From Halieaceae bacterium (GTDB taxonomy: Bacteria > Pseudomonadota > Gammaproteobacteria > Pseudomonadales > Halieaceae), in assembly GCA_902631395.1 (NCBI GenBank), contig CACOYM010000004.1, positions 62,001 through 126,000 on the forward strand: 64,000 bases of DNA, written 5' to 3'. Numbering within the stretch: position 1 is the first letter of the stretch; the number at the start of each line of letters is the position of its first letter. The notes under the pieces are model-generated. The model had not been told where the DNA came from, made no database searches, and saw only the letters and a list, made by a program, of their open reading frames with translations. Positions 25,933-35,693 of this stretch are shown here, one piece after another. The position numbers were made by a program, and so were the translations under genes.

Positions 25933-28272
25933 TCAAAAATCCAATCGAAAGCGGAAGCCAATGTTGCGTCCCGGAAGCGGGACCTGATCCTTCACGAAGG
26001 AAGCGTGATTTCTTGCCACTTCATCGGTCAGATTTCGCGCGAAAGCCGTAAGTGTTAACCTTGTCGTGTCATCAAAGCCATATGACCATGACGCGTCAGC
26101 GTTAACCAAAGTGAAACCGTCGGTAACTGATTCGCCAGGCGCTATGCTGGTCTGTCGCTCAACATCCTTGACCAAAAGTTTGGCCGAGAAGTCATCCAGC
26201 GTATAACGAGCGGTAAATATGTTGCGCGCCGGGACAATGCGTGGCACGTCCTCTCCGTTACTGAACTCTGCATCTACCTCATCGCGAGCAAGACTAAGCT
26301 GCAGCTCGCCAGCTGGAAGAGCAAACCGAGCTCCAATTTCTATTTCGTACCCCGTGAATTCGGCGTCCTGCTGAGTGTAATTCGCGAGGGTGAGACCTCC
26401 ATGATCCATATGGTCCTCGTCATGGTGCTCATCATCATGATCATCATGGTGCCCCTCTTCGTCGTGATGCTCGCCCTCCATGTGCTCGTCGTGTTCCTCC
26501 TCAAGTTCGTCACGAAGGTAAATATAATTATCTATGTCATTGTGGAACACTGAAGCCGCGCCATAAAAGGTATCGCCTTGATAACTGAAATTGAGCTCGA
26601 CGCTGTTCGATCGTTCTGTATCCAATGCGATATTCCCCACCTCGTACCGGCTTGTAGCGAGGTGCTCGCCATCCATGAAAAGTTCTACTGCGGAAGGAAC
26701 TTTGGCCACACTGGACAGGCCTAGCGAAACAGACGCGCGATCATTTATATCTCGGGTCAATGTCGCAGCGGCGCTGAATATGCTCTCGTCAAACGATTGG
26801 GGCATAAGCACCCTCTCGTCTTCATCATGATCGCCCTCGTGATCCTCGTCGTGATCCTCGTCGTGATCTTCGTCGTGATGCTCCTCCTCATGCATTTCAG
26901 CGATAAATCCGTCATGCTCGATACGACAATACCGTGCTCCGAAGTCAAGTTGTCCAAAACCTACATCATCTGAACTGAAGAAACCGAGTGTCACGTCACT
27001 TGAGTCTACTGGGGACATGAACGCCTCTTCACCCAAAATCGACATCTCCTCGTCTGCGTAGTTAAAAACCACACGACGCAGTGACTCTCCAGTGCTTAGG
27101 TCGAGCTCCACTTGCAGCTCAGTCGCGTCGTTACTGAACACGGTCGGCCCCTCAGCATGACCGTGCCCATCGTGCTCATCCTCGTGTTCTTCCTCGCCGT
27201 GGTGTTCCTCTTCCGCGTGCTGCTCGGTTAACTCGTAATCGGAATCTTTCACGATGAAATCAATCGAGTTAATGAAAGGGAGGGGGGTATTCAACGAGCC
27301 ACGGAGCGTTACTACCTCGGACTCAGTCCGGGAAAAAATACGCTCTCCTTCGTGCTCATCATGTCCGTCATGATCTTCCTCATGATCCTCGTCGTGATCC
27401 CCCTCATGATCCTCATCGTGATCCCCTTCATGATCACCATGTGCGCCATGATCATCGCCGTGAAAAGGGATGCCATAGGTGTTGCTGATGTCGTTATAGG
27501 AGATGCCAACGTAGCCCCAGTCTCCCGTTTTTGAGAGGCCCAACCGATGAGAGGTGTTCTCTGCGTCAGAATTAGCGAGGCTGCCCATTGCACTATGATC
27601 TTCATCACCATCGTCGTGATCGTCGTGATCGTCGTGATCGTCAATGATTGCTCCGTCTGGGATGTCGTAGTTCTTAAAATCCGATTCTTTGAAGCTATAT
27701 GTGAAGTTTAGCCCGCCAAAGTTGCCCCCTACTGCCGCTTCGACACCGCCGCCGTCGTTAACATCTTGTAGCTCACCACCAAATGACCCGGAAAACTCAT
27801 CAAGGTCCGTCGTCGGGATAGAGTTATCTACGATGTTGACAATTCCACCCACGGACCCATTCGAATACATTAATGCGGAGGGGCCGCGAACAATCTCAAT
27901 CTGTTGCAAGTGGCTGAGGTTCGCGTCAATGGGATGGTCGGCCCCCAAACCTGAGACGTCTCTTACGATCGTGCCGTTGTTCAATACCCTGACGCGAGTG
28001 CCGCCCATTCCTCGGATGATGGGATGGCCAACGGCGGCGCCAAAATCAGCGGTGGAGACCCCCGGTAAGCTGTCAATGTGCTCCCCTAAAGATTGCACTC
28101 CAGCATTACTAACATCCTGTCCACTCAGAACATGAGTGGGCAATGCTTGCGAGGTGGTGACGCCGGTGAAAGATGCCGTAACCACTACCTCCTCCAGCGT
28201 GTCTTCACTGCCAATAGCTGCAACGGGAAGTATCGAAATAGTGGCTAGTGCACGTGCTGTACTGCGGCGCAT
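25933..28272 (-). CDS. TonB-dependent receptor with five His/Asp-rich loops, probable zinc receptor
   Basis: 779 residues. A signal peptide ends before SEDTLEEVVVTAS, a TonB box. The plug domain follows with HPIIRGMGGTRVRVLNNG and IEIVRGPSALMYSNGSVGG. The barrel ends in aromatic residues (GFRFRLDF). Striking are histidine/aspartate/glutamate-rich stretches at residues ~211-226, ~271-308, ~351-373, ~461-487 and ~591-624, probably extracellular loops that capture metal, as His-rich loops do in the ZnuD zinc receptor. It is divergent from a G3E GTPase gene across a palindrome that looks like a Zur site, and the other zinc genes follow. Zinc specificity is inferred from context. Confidence 0.88.
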   Translation of the reverse strand: MRRSTARALATISILPVAAIGSEDTLEEVVVTASFTGVTTSQALPTHVLSGQDVSNAGVQSLGEHIDSLPGVSTADFGAAVGHPIIRGMGGTRVRVLNNGTIVRDVSGLGADHPIDANLSHLQQIEIVRGPSALMYSNGSVGGIVNIVDNSIPTTDLDEFSGSFGGELQDVNDGGGVEAAVGGNFGGLNFTYSFKESDFKNYDIPDGAIIDDHDDHDDHDDGDEDHSAMGSLANSDAENTSHRLGLSKTGDWGYVGISYNDISNTYGIPFHGDDHGAHGDHEGDHDEDHEGDHDEDHEEDHDGHDEHEGERIFSRTESEVVTLRGSLNTPLPFINSIDFIVKDSDYELTEQHAEEEHHGEEEHEDEHDGHGHAEGPTVFSNDATELQVELDLSTGESLRRVVFNYADEEMSILGEEAFMSPVDSSDVTLGFFSSDDVGFGQLDFGARYCRIEHDGFIAEMHEEEHHDEDHDEDHDEDHEGDHDEDERVLMPQSFDESIFSAAATLTRDINDRASVSLGLSSVAKVPSAVELFMDGEHLATSRYEVGNIALDTERSNSVELNFSYQGDTFYGAASVFHNDIDNYIYLRDELEEEHDEHMEGEHHDEEGHHDDHDDEHHDEDHMDHGGLTLANYTQQDAEFTGYEIEIGARFALPAGELQLSLARDEVDAEFSNGEDVPRIVPARNIFTARYTLDDFSAKLLVKDVERQTSIAPGESVTDGFTLVNADASWSYGFDDTTRLTLTAFARNLTDEVARNHASFVKDQVPLPGRNIGFRFRLDF

Positions 28273-28393
28273 GCCTTTCTCCTTTTTGTGTTTTACGATT
28301 AAAAAAACCAGTTATCGCTCAATAAGATCATGGACCAGGTGGTGCTCTGGAACTTAAGGGCGAAGAGGAGCGAACCAGGGCGTGTCCGGGGCT

Positions 28394-28410
28394 ATGATAC
28401 AATGTATCAT
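28394..28410. promoter_or_regulatory. 17-bp perfect palindrome, candidate Zur box
   Basis: ATGATACAATGTATCAT is a perfect inverted repeat with one central base. Its core agrees with about 8 of 12 specified positions of the gammaproteobacterial Zur pattern (GTTATA-N-TATAAC). It lies in the divergent promoter of the zinc receptor and the G3E GTPase, 122 bases before the receptor start, so one site could repress both in zinc excess. Confidence 0.6.
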
Positions 28411-28549
28411 TTGTGGGTTGCAACACCGCCGACTCTTCTGCCCCGCGTCAATTGCTTAAGTGTGAAAAGTACCGTTATACCCCTTTATCGGGGCATAAAT
28501 AATGCAAATTCTTTGATAAGCAGGCTTCTCAAATATTTCCGTGCAAAAG

Positions 28550-29533
28550 ATGAAAACTACTCCTGTAAATGTGATCACTGGATTCTTGGGCGTTGGGAAA
28601 ACATCGTCGATTCTCAATCTTCTGCAACAAAAGCCTGTGGACGAGGAGTGGGCGATACTGGTGAACGAGTTCGGAGAAATTGGGGTGGATCAGGGTTTGA
28701 TAAGGGGCCAGATCACCCCGCGGAATGACGTCATGGTTTTCGAGGTGCCCGGTGGTTGCATGTGTTGCGCCGCAGGCTTGCCCATGGAGATGGCTTTGAG
28801 CCAAATCTTGTTCTTGGGCAAGCCCGATCGATTGATTATCGAACCAACCGGCTTGGGGCATCCAGCTGAGGTTTTAGGCGTGCTGGCCGCCGAGGCGTAT
28901 GCAAACCAACTTGAACTTCACACTACAGTAGCGCTGGTGGATGCTCGCTCCGTAGACAACGAGCTTCATTGTAAACACCCAAGCTTCATCCAGCAGATAG
29001 AGATAGCTGATTTGGTCTTAGCGAATAAAGCCGATTTAACTTCACAGCAGGACTTACAAAGATTGAGGGAGTATCTGGATTCTCACGGGGCGGCAAACGT
29101 CGAAATGCACCCCGTTGAGTACGGCTCGATAGATATCGCGCTCCTCGATGGACGTTCATCTTGGTCTATAAGTCAAAGGACTCATCACCACATCGACCCT
29201 GAATATGTCCCGGCTGCTGAGTTGCCGATGCCTGCTTGCGGATTTCTGCGTGCCGATAATAGGGGCGAAGGGTTTGAGAGTGTGGGATGGCGCTTCAGTC
29301 CCATGAAGATCTTCAATCGGGGCAAAGTAGTCTCATTTCTCCAGAGTATAGACGCCGATCGCATCAAAGCGGTTTTAATCACCGACGAGGGAACCTTTAC
29401 ATACAACATCAGCGGGGCGGTATTCTCTGAGATGCCCATTGACGACTGCATGGAGAGCCGTGTCGAGGTCATCTCGTTGCAGTCGAACCCTTGTTGGGAG
29501 GAGGCCCTCCTTGGCTGTCTCGAGGCGACCTGA
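28550..29533 (+). CDS. G3E-family (COG0523/CobW) GTPase, zinc homeostasis type
   Basis: 327 residues from the ATG at 28550 (a GTG at 28541 adds three). Walker A is GFLGVGKTSS, the metal-binding switch motif is GGCMCC (CxCC type), and NKAD is the guanine motif. Residues from ~230 on form the CobW C-terminal domain. COG0523 GTPases deliver or allocate metals; Zur-controlled members (ZigA, ZNG1, YciC types) load zinc into client proteins during zinc starvation. Divergence from the His-rich receptor and the candidate Zur site support a zinc role. No strong ribosome site is visible. Confidence 0.85.
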   Translation: MKTTPVNVITGFLGVGKTSSILNLLQQKPVDEEWAILVNEFGEIGVDQGLIRGQITPRNDVMVFEVPGGCMCCAAGLPMEMALSQILFLGKPDRLIIEPTGLGHPAEVLGVLAAEAYANQLELHTTVALVDARSVDNELHCKHPSFIQQIEIADLVLANKADLTSQQDLQRLREYLDSHGAANVEMHPVEYGSIDIALLDGRSSWSISQRTHHHIDPEYVPAAELPMPACGFLRADNRGEGFESVGWRFSPMKIFNRGKVVSFLQSIDADRIKAVLITDEGTFTYNISGAVFSEMPIDDCMESRVEVISLQSNPCWEEALLGCLEAT

Positions 29534-29573
29534 CTAACGCAGTTGGCCCGCCACCGAAAGGTATATGCCCTGA

Positions 29574-30026
29574 CTAAACGCCTCGCAGATAGATCTGAGA
29601 AGATTGATTTACGATTTTGCCGTTATGCTCCCCGGTGACGGTGAGAATGAGCGACTCATAGCTCGCACCATCAGTCAACTCGTATCCGAAGCTGACGCTA
29701 CCTGATCGATCGTCTAACGGTATTTCTCTAACATCGAGGACAACATTGCGTGTTCCTTGAACCTTCAATGACACGTTCTTTGAAAACATAGGCCTTGAAA
29801 AGCTGATGGTCATTGCACTTTTCTCCCCTACCTGCACCCGCGCCATAGCGGGATGCACCACATCGAAAACTGGCTTTGGTGGCACCAACCCAGCCATCCG
29901 GGCGATGGTGCCCTCTACCAGCCCCATATTGTTAGGGTTGAACATCATGTGGTCATAACAGGCAAAGGAGGCGCCCGATACGCTCAGTAGATACAAAGTA
30001 GCCAATATGCTGAATGTCTTGCTCAT
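29574..30026 (-). CDS. Small exported protein of the zinc locus, unknown
   Basis: 150 residues from the ATG at 30026, preceded by GAGAGAG. A signal peptide (SILATLYLLSVSGASFA) leads to a mature part with CYDHMMFNPNNMGLVEG; the Cys, His and Met residues right after cleavage could bind metal. The rest looks like a beta-sandwich. It is the last gene of the leftward ABC transporter operon, 48 bases after the permease. The unit resembles the zrg zinc-uptake genes described in Vibrio, where exported proteins of unknown role accompany the transporter. No family named with confidence. Confidence 0.55.
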   Translation of the reverse strand: MSKTFSILATLYLLSVSGASFACYDHMMFNPNNMGLVEGTIARMAGLVPPKPVFDVVHPAMARVQVGEKSAMTISFSRPMFSKNVSLKVQGTRNVVLDVREIPLDDRSGSVSFGYELTDGASYESLILTVTGEHNGKIVNQSSQIYLRGV

Positions 30027-30074
30027 TTTGCTCTCTCGCTTCGACCTGGAGCGTATCCTCAACGCCCAACGATC

Positions 30075-31346
<1,272 letters not shown>

Positions 31347-31349
31347 GAG

Positions 31350-32021
31350 TTAGGAAGGCCTTTGTGTAATGTCGTATAGCGCCTCGAGGCGAGTGAAGTG
31401 CTCCGCGAGCGCCATATCATGACTGACGAATATCAAGGTCATATCGCGCTTGCTTATCAGTTCCATCAATATTGCGAGGAAGTTATCGCGGTTTTCGCTA
31501 TCAAGGGAGGACGTCGGCTCGTCGGCAATCAAAAGCGCTGGTGAGTTGATTAAGGCTCTCGCAATCGCCACCCTTTGCTGTTGCCCCATGCTGAGATTTG
31601 ACGTTGGTTTGGCCCAGTCCGTCTGCTCAATCATTAAGGAGTTGAGGAGTGCGCTTGCCTCGTCACGCCACTGCGCATTGCCGGCGGCAGAGAACGTGCT
31701 GGCCAGTCCGATGTTGTCGATGGCATTTAGATAGGGGATGAGATTGAAGCGCTGGAAAACACAGCCGATGTTGTTCGCCCGAAATCGATCTCGCTGCTTG
31801 GCGGACATTTTATCTAGGCGTTGATCCATCACGGCTACCTCCCCGCGGGTACAGGTCAGTAGTCCGCTCAGGATATTAAGTAAGGTTGTTTTGCCAGCGC
31901 CCGAGGGGCCATGGATAAGAACGCGCTCGCCACGATTGACAGCCCACTGCGTAATGTTCAGCAATTGCCCTTGGCGATCACCTCTATATGAAAATTGAAC
32001 TCTATCCAGCTGGACAGCCAT
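31350..32021 (-). CDS. ABC transporter ATP-binding protein, zinc locus
   Basis: 223 residues from the ATG at 32021; the frame is open much further upstream but homology begins at MAVQLDRVQFSYRG. Walker A is HGPSGAGKTTLLN, the signature is NLSMGQQQRVAIARAL, and Walker B is LLIADEPTSSLD, followed by FVSHD. It is of the MacB/LolD class that pairs with FtsX-type permeases. It lies directly before the permease gene. An ATG at 32057 is an alternative start; neither has a clear ribosome site. Confidence 0.85.
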   Translation of the reverse strand: MAVQLDRVQFSYRGDRQGQLLNITQWAVNRGERVLIHGPSGAGKTTLLNILSGLLTCTRGEVAVMDQRLDKMSAKQRDRFRANNIGCVFQRFNLIPYLNAIDNIGLASTFSAAGNAQWRDEASALLNSLMIEQTDWAKPTSNLSMGQQQRVAIARALINSPALLIADEPTSSLDSENRDNFLAILMELISKRDMTLIFVSHDMALAEHFTRLEALYDITQRPS

Positions 32022-32137
32022 GAGCTGTTTGCGGTCAGGCGACCGACCCCCCGTCATAAAGGAGTAAGATGATATTCTAACACGCAAATATTGCAGTGAT
32101 TCGAAACGCAAGGTAACGAGTGTGTGAGGAACTTTTT

Positions 32138-32734
32138 GTGAAGCAATTTTTAAAGCCATTGTTATGGGCAGGGCTATTGCACTTAGCAGGTGTAGGCAAT
32201 GGTGCCTGGGCAGAAAGTGACGCGGTGAGCTCTGAGGATAAGAACGCCTTTCAGACCGTGGAGTGGGCTGACCTAATTCCACCGGAAGTTTTGGAAATCC
32301 TGCTTAACCCGCCCAGCTATATCACCGAGGTTGAAGACGGGTCATCAGAGGATCAGATAACCAGCCAGATTAAAAATACGTTGGCCGAGAACGAGGAAGA
32401 TGCCTATCGGCGGGCGCTAGCCTCAACAGATGTAAATCCAGCTATGGACGGGCTAAAGATCCGCATTCCCGGTTTTGTGGTCCCGCTTGAATTTGATGAG
32501 GAACAGACCATCAGTGAGTTCTTTCTGGTGCCTTATTTTGGTGCGTGCCTTCACATGCCACCTCCACCACCTAATCAAATTATTTTGGTAGAAGCTGCTG
32601 AGGGCGTTAGGATGTCAGCGTTATACGAGCCATTCTGGTTGGAAGGTGAGGTGAGCACAGTTGTCACTGAAAATGACATGGCTAAGTCAGCTTATTCCAT
32701 GCAGTTGCACAGGCTGTCGCCGTACAGCGAGTGA
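32138..32734 (+). CDS. DUF3299 exported protein, zinc locus
   Basis: 198 residues from a GTG at 32138, preceded by GAGGA with a 7-base gap. A signal peptide (PLLWAGLLHLAGVGNGAWA) is followed by an acidic linker and a C-terminal DUF3299 domain, recognisable by RIPGFVVPLEFDEE and LVPYFGACLHMPPPPPNQI. The cysteine and histidine in that motif may hold metal. The family is often found with ZrgA-type zinc genes and FtsX transporters. It is divergent from the ATPase gene and convergent with the zrgA gene. Confidence 0.75.
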   Translation: MKQFLKPLLWAGLLHLAGVGNGAWAESDAVSSEDKNAFQTVEWADLIPPEVLEILLNPPSYITEVEDGSSEDQITSQIKNTLAENEEDAYRRALASTDVNPAMDGLKIRIPGFVVPLEFDEEQTISEFFLVPYFGACLHMPPPPPNQIILVEAAEGVRMSALYEPFWLEGEVSTVVTENDMAKSAYSMQLHRLSPYSE

Positions 32735-32739
32735 TTGCC

Positions 32740-33426
32740 CTAGTTTCGTAAGTTGACCTGGGGTGATTGCGGTGTGGCCTTACCAGTGCCTTGACCCCAG
32801 TCTGCCGCCCATAACACGTCGATTCGTTCCAGGCCAAAGGGCAGTGCACCGCGTTTAAAGGCTATTCGCGTTAGCGCCTCGTCGCTGTCACATTCGAAAG
32901 TATAATTAGCCGACACATCGCTATGAGAATCAGTGTCGGATGCTTCGTCGTCGTGGTCTGCATGATCCTCTGTGTGACCTGCGTGATCGTCCGTGTGATC
33001 AGCGTGTTCCTCTGCATGGTCCGCATGCTCATCCGTATAACCGGCATGTTCCCGTGGCTGCGACTGAGCGTTATCGACGCCTATGATGGTTGAAACATCA
33101 ACGGCTGCGCCAATCAGCTCGCAGGATTTGCCCTCCAGAACAAACAAGTCGCTCGCGGCCATTAAAATGGCCTCGGCACGCTCAACCGCCGCCTTTTGCT
33201 CCGCTGTCACGGCAGCAGTTTCAAAGCCCACCAGACTTTGTGCTGGGGCGTTAAATGTTAACTGCACGCTTCTTCCCTCTGAGGATAGAAGAAGTTCCGC
33301 AGCCCCGTGCTCATGTGCACCTCCCGCGGCCCAGGCGGCTTTGCAGCAACAAACTATTACGCCGTAAATCGCAATGCGCAGAGGTTTACTGGTGTGTGCA
33401 GCACTCATGATGTGTCTAGTGCGCAT
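32740..33426 (-). CDS. zrgA: ZrgA-type (DUF2796) periplasmic zinc protein
   Basis: 228 residues. After a signal peptide (IAIYGVIVCCCKAAWA) the mature protein starts GGAHEHGAAELLLS, the DUF2796 beginning. A histidine/aspartate-rich linker around residues 130-170 (repeated H-A-D-H-type units) should bind zinc. The family is known from the zrg zinc-uptake operon of Vibrio. The start at 33426 overlaps the MerC-like gene by 11 bases and has AGGT upstream; an ATG at 33408 is the alternative. Its place after Zur and MerC in one operon supports zinc-dependent control. Confidence 0.78.
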   Translation of the reverse strand: MRTRHIMSAAHTSKPLRIAIYGVIVCCCKAAWAAGGAHEHGAAELLLSSEGRSVQLTFNAPAQSLVGFETAAVTAEQKAAVERAEAILMAASDLFVLEGKSCELIGAAVDVSTIIGVDNAQSQPREHAGYTDEHADHAEEHADHTDDHAGHTEDHADHDDEASDTDSHSDVSANYTFECDSDEALTRIAFKRGALPFGLERIDVLWAADWGQGTGKATPQSPQVNLRN

Positions 33427-33814
33427 CTGCGGACCTGCATAATCTGAAGTTCAGTGCATGACTGCAAGCGACGATGCCGGATCCCAAAAGAGTACCGGCA
33501 GTCTCCAGTGACTCACCACCCATGTCGTGGCCTAGAAGTGCAGAGAAAACGAGAATGCAAACTCCAGCGATTCCCAAAGCCACCACCGCAAGATTTCTGT
33601 GCAGACGGCAACCGAAAGTCAATGAGAAAACGCTGATGGGGATAATGGAGGCCAGTAGTCCAAGGTGGATTCGTTCGTCATGCAAACCGACCAGAGTGGC
33701 GGATGGGAAAAGTGCAACCAACAGCGTCAACATTATGCAATGCAGGGCACAAGCTATGGATAACCCGATAGCCGCCTTATCGCCTGTTGGGATATTGAGA
33801 ATTTGTGTGATCAT
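33416..33814 (-). CDS. MerC-domain membrane protein
   Basis: 132 residues from the ATG at 33814, which overlaps the Zur stop as ATGA. Four hydrophobic segments with the MerC cysteine motif ACALHC in the first helix and a second pair of cysteines later (GVCILVF, IVACSHALNF). Known MerC proteins move mercury across the inner membrane; members in zinc loci may move zinc or another thiophilic metal. It is translationally coupled to zur and to zrgA. Confidence 0.75.
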   Translation of the reverse strand: MITQILNIPTGDKAAIGLSIACALHCIMLTLLVALFPSATLVGLHDERIHLGLLASIIPISVFSLTFGCRLHRNLAVVALGIAGVCILVFSALLGHDMGGESLETAGTLLGSGIVACSHALNFRLCRSADAH

Positions 33815-34293
33815 GAGTTTGCTGTCCGACCTTGGCTTTGCTCGCACTGTCCGCACCGGCCTTTGATTTCTAAGTGTGGGCTGATGGCGCTAAATCCTGC
33901 GGTATGGGCTGCATTCTGAAGCGCATGAACCGCTTCGTCTGATAGAAAGATTTCTTCGACATGCCGGCAGCTGCCGCAGATCAGGAACTGCGATTTATCG
34001 TGCTCGTGTGAGCATGCAATATGTGCACAACAGACGTACTTGTTTGCGATATCTAATTTATGAATGACATTCTGCTCTTGAAAGAGATCTAGTATTCGGT
34101 AAACAGACATGGCTGGCATATTGCTGTCGCTGCCCGCATTGCATCGCTCCGCGATTTCGTAGGCAGACAGGGCAACGTCGGCTTTGACCAGGACCGACAA
34201 TACCTGCCTACGCCGCTTGGTAAACCTGATACCCCCCTGAATGCATTTTCGTTCAGCGGCGCTCATCACAGTTTGGTAGTCAACCATGCTCAT
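33811..34293 (-). CDS. zur: Fur-family zinc uptake regulator Zur
   Basis: 160 residues. The winged-helix part holds AYEIAERCN and MSVYRILDLFQEQNVIHKLD, the recognition helix region. The dimer part holds CCAHIACSHEHDKSQFLICGSC and a final CGQC, the two cysteine pairs of the structural zinc site, with His-rich sensing residues. The short interval between domains and the CAHIACSHEH stretch resemble Zur, not Fur. Zur blocks zinc-uptake genes when zinc is plentiful. It heads the zur-merC-zrgA operon. Confidence 0.88.
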   Translation of the reverse strand: MSMVDYQTVMSAAERKCIQGGIRFTKRRRQVLSVLVKADVALSAYEIAERCNAGSDSNMPAMSVYRILDLFQEQNVIHKLDIANKYVCCAHIACSHEHDKSQFLICGSCRHVEEIFLSDEAVHALQNAAHTAGFSAISPHLEIKGRCGQCEQSQGRTANS

Positions 34294-34480
34294 TGGTTAT
34301 CGGTGGTTTAAGTTTCTCTACAAGAAAGCGGTAACTATATCATTTAAGAGCCTTCCGACCGCATTACGAGGCGGGTCCCTGCAGTATGCAGGTATATTCC
34401 CTCAAAATAGGAGCCACACGGGCACTACCGACTTTGCTTGCTGACTTTGTTAGTCTCTCTTGGCTCTCCGCAGGGTAACG

Positions 34481-35461
34481 ATGATGAAAGCAGCTGTATT
34501 CGAGGGTCCAGGGCGGCCACTGGTCGTCAAGGATGTTCCCACGCCTAAGATCAGCGATTCCGAGATGTTGGTCAGGGTGCGTCGTTGTGGTATCTGCGGC
34601 ACGGACATCCACGCCTCTCGAGAGGGGCCTTTTATGGCACCCCCCGAGACCGTCTTTGGACACGAGTTCGTAGGCGACATTGTTGAGGTTGGAGCCGCGG
34701 TGCCCGGTGGACAGTTCGCACCTGGCGACCGTGTTACCTCCCTGCCTTTCATTGGTGAAAAGACCATTGGTCTCGGTGAAATCTCAGGTGCGTACTCAGA
34801 GTATGTCAAGGTGGGTCATGAACTCGTGCTGAAGATTCCAGAAAGTCTGGACGATGACCGTGCTGCGCTGATCGAGCCGCTGGCAGTAGGGTTGCACTCA
34901 GTCAAAATGGCTGAAGGAATCGCAGAAAGAGATGTATTGATTATTGGTGCCGGCCCTATCGGATTAGCTTGCGCTATCTGGAGCCGTTTCCTTGGCGCGC
35001 GTTCGGTCGTTTTAAGCGAGATGGCGGAAGCGCGTCTGGAAATGGCGCGCAAGCTCGGATTCACAGATTTTGTTGACCCGGCTGGCGACGTGGGCACGCA
35101 GTTTCAAGCGTTGACAGGCGCGGCGCCAGCGGTGCAGCTTGAGTGTGTTGGGGCCCGTGGCATGTTACAGGCCTGTATCGACCGAGCGCCAGCTAAAAGC
35201 GTAATCATGGGTATCGGCGTCTGCGACCAGCCTGATGAAATCGTGCCGCTGACGGCTTTCATTAAGCAACTGCGCATCCAGTGGGCAGTGGGCTATGACC
35301 GGGAAGACTTTCAGTACGCCATAGACATGATGGTAGCGCAACGATTGGACGCCAGCGCCATGATCACCGACGTGGTTGGCCTTAACGAGGTGCCGGACGC
35401 TTTCGAGGCGCTGCGGAGTCCCGCAAATCAATGCAAGGTCCTCATCGATCTGACGCGTTAA
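34481..35461 (+). CDS. Zinc-binding alcohol dehydrogenase, threonine/sorbitol dehydrogenase-like
   Basis: 326 residues; ATG ATG at 34481/34484 with AGGG 5-8 bases upstream. Medium-chain dehydrogenase: CGICGTDIHASREG carries a catalytic zinc cysteine, GHEFVGDIVEVG the zinc histidine, and the Rossmann motif is IIGAGPIGLACAIW. The structural-zinc four-cysteine loop is absent. It lacks other features that would name the alcohol. It stands alone between zur and sppA. Confidence 0.82.
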   Translation: MMKAAVFEGPGRPLVVKDVPTPKISDSEMLVRVRRCGICGTDIHASREGPFMAPPETVFGHEFVGDIVEVGAAVPGGQFAPGDRVTSLPFIGEKTIGLGEISGAYSEYVKVGHELVLKIPESLDDDRAALIEPLAVGLHSVKMAEGIAERDVLIIGAGPIGLACAIWSRFLGARSVVLSEMAEARLEMARKLGFTDFVDPAGDVGTQFQALTGAAPAVQLECVGARGMLQACIDRAPAKSVIMGIGVCDQPDEIVPLTAFIKQLRIQWAVGYDREDFQYAIDMMVAQRLDASAMITDVVGLNEVPDAFEALRSPANQCKVLIDLTR

Positions 35462-35693
35462 GCACACGCATCGTGGGTGCGCTTGCGTTGAGTTTGGTGT
35501 TACCACTGGTATCAGTCGTCCGAGTCTTTTTCGAAACTGGACTGCCCACTTTAATATTATGTCTATAAAACAAATAGTGATGCACGTCTGCGATACTTAG
35601 ATCTTGAAATACGAGGGGAATGTAACGTTTATTTCCCATAACACGTGTCGTAAGTTTGCGATTCCTTTTACACAGGCTTGGTAGGAGATTTCC

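Noticed and set aside
26801-26880. CRISPR-like short repeats
   Set aside because: They are codon repeats for His-Asp/Glu runs in the TonB receptor, with no spacers.
28330-28728. 132-residue plus-strand frame over the receptor/GTPase promoter
   Set aside because: It overlaps the palindrome and the start of the G3E GTPase in another frame; composition is not protein-like.
32042-32085. Second Zur box before the ABC/DUF3299 genes
   Set aside because: Only one ATGATA-type half-site is visible; the other half does not match well enough.
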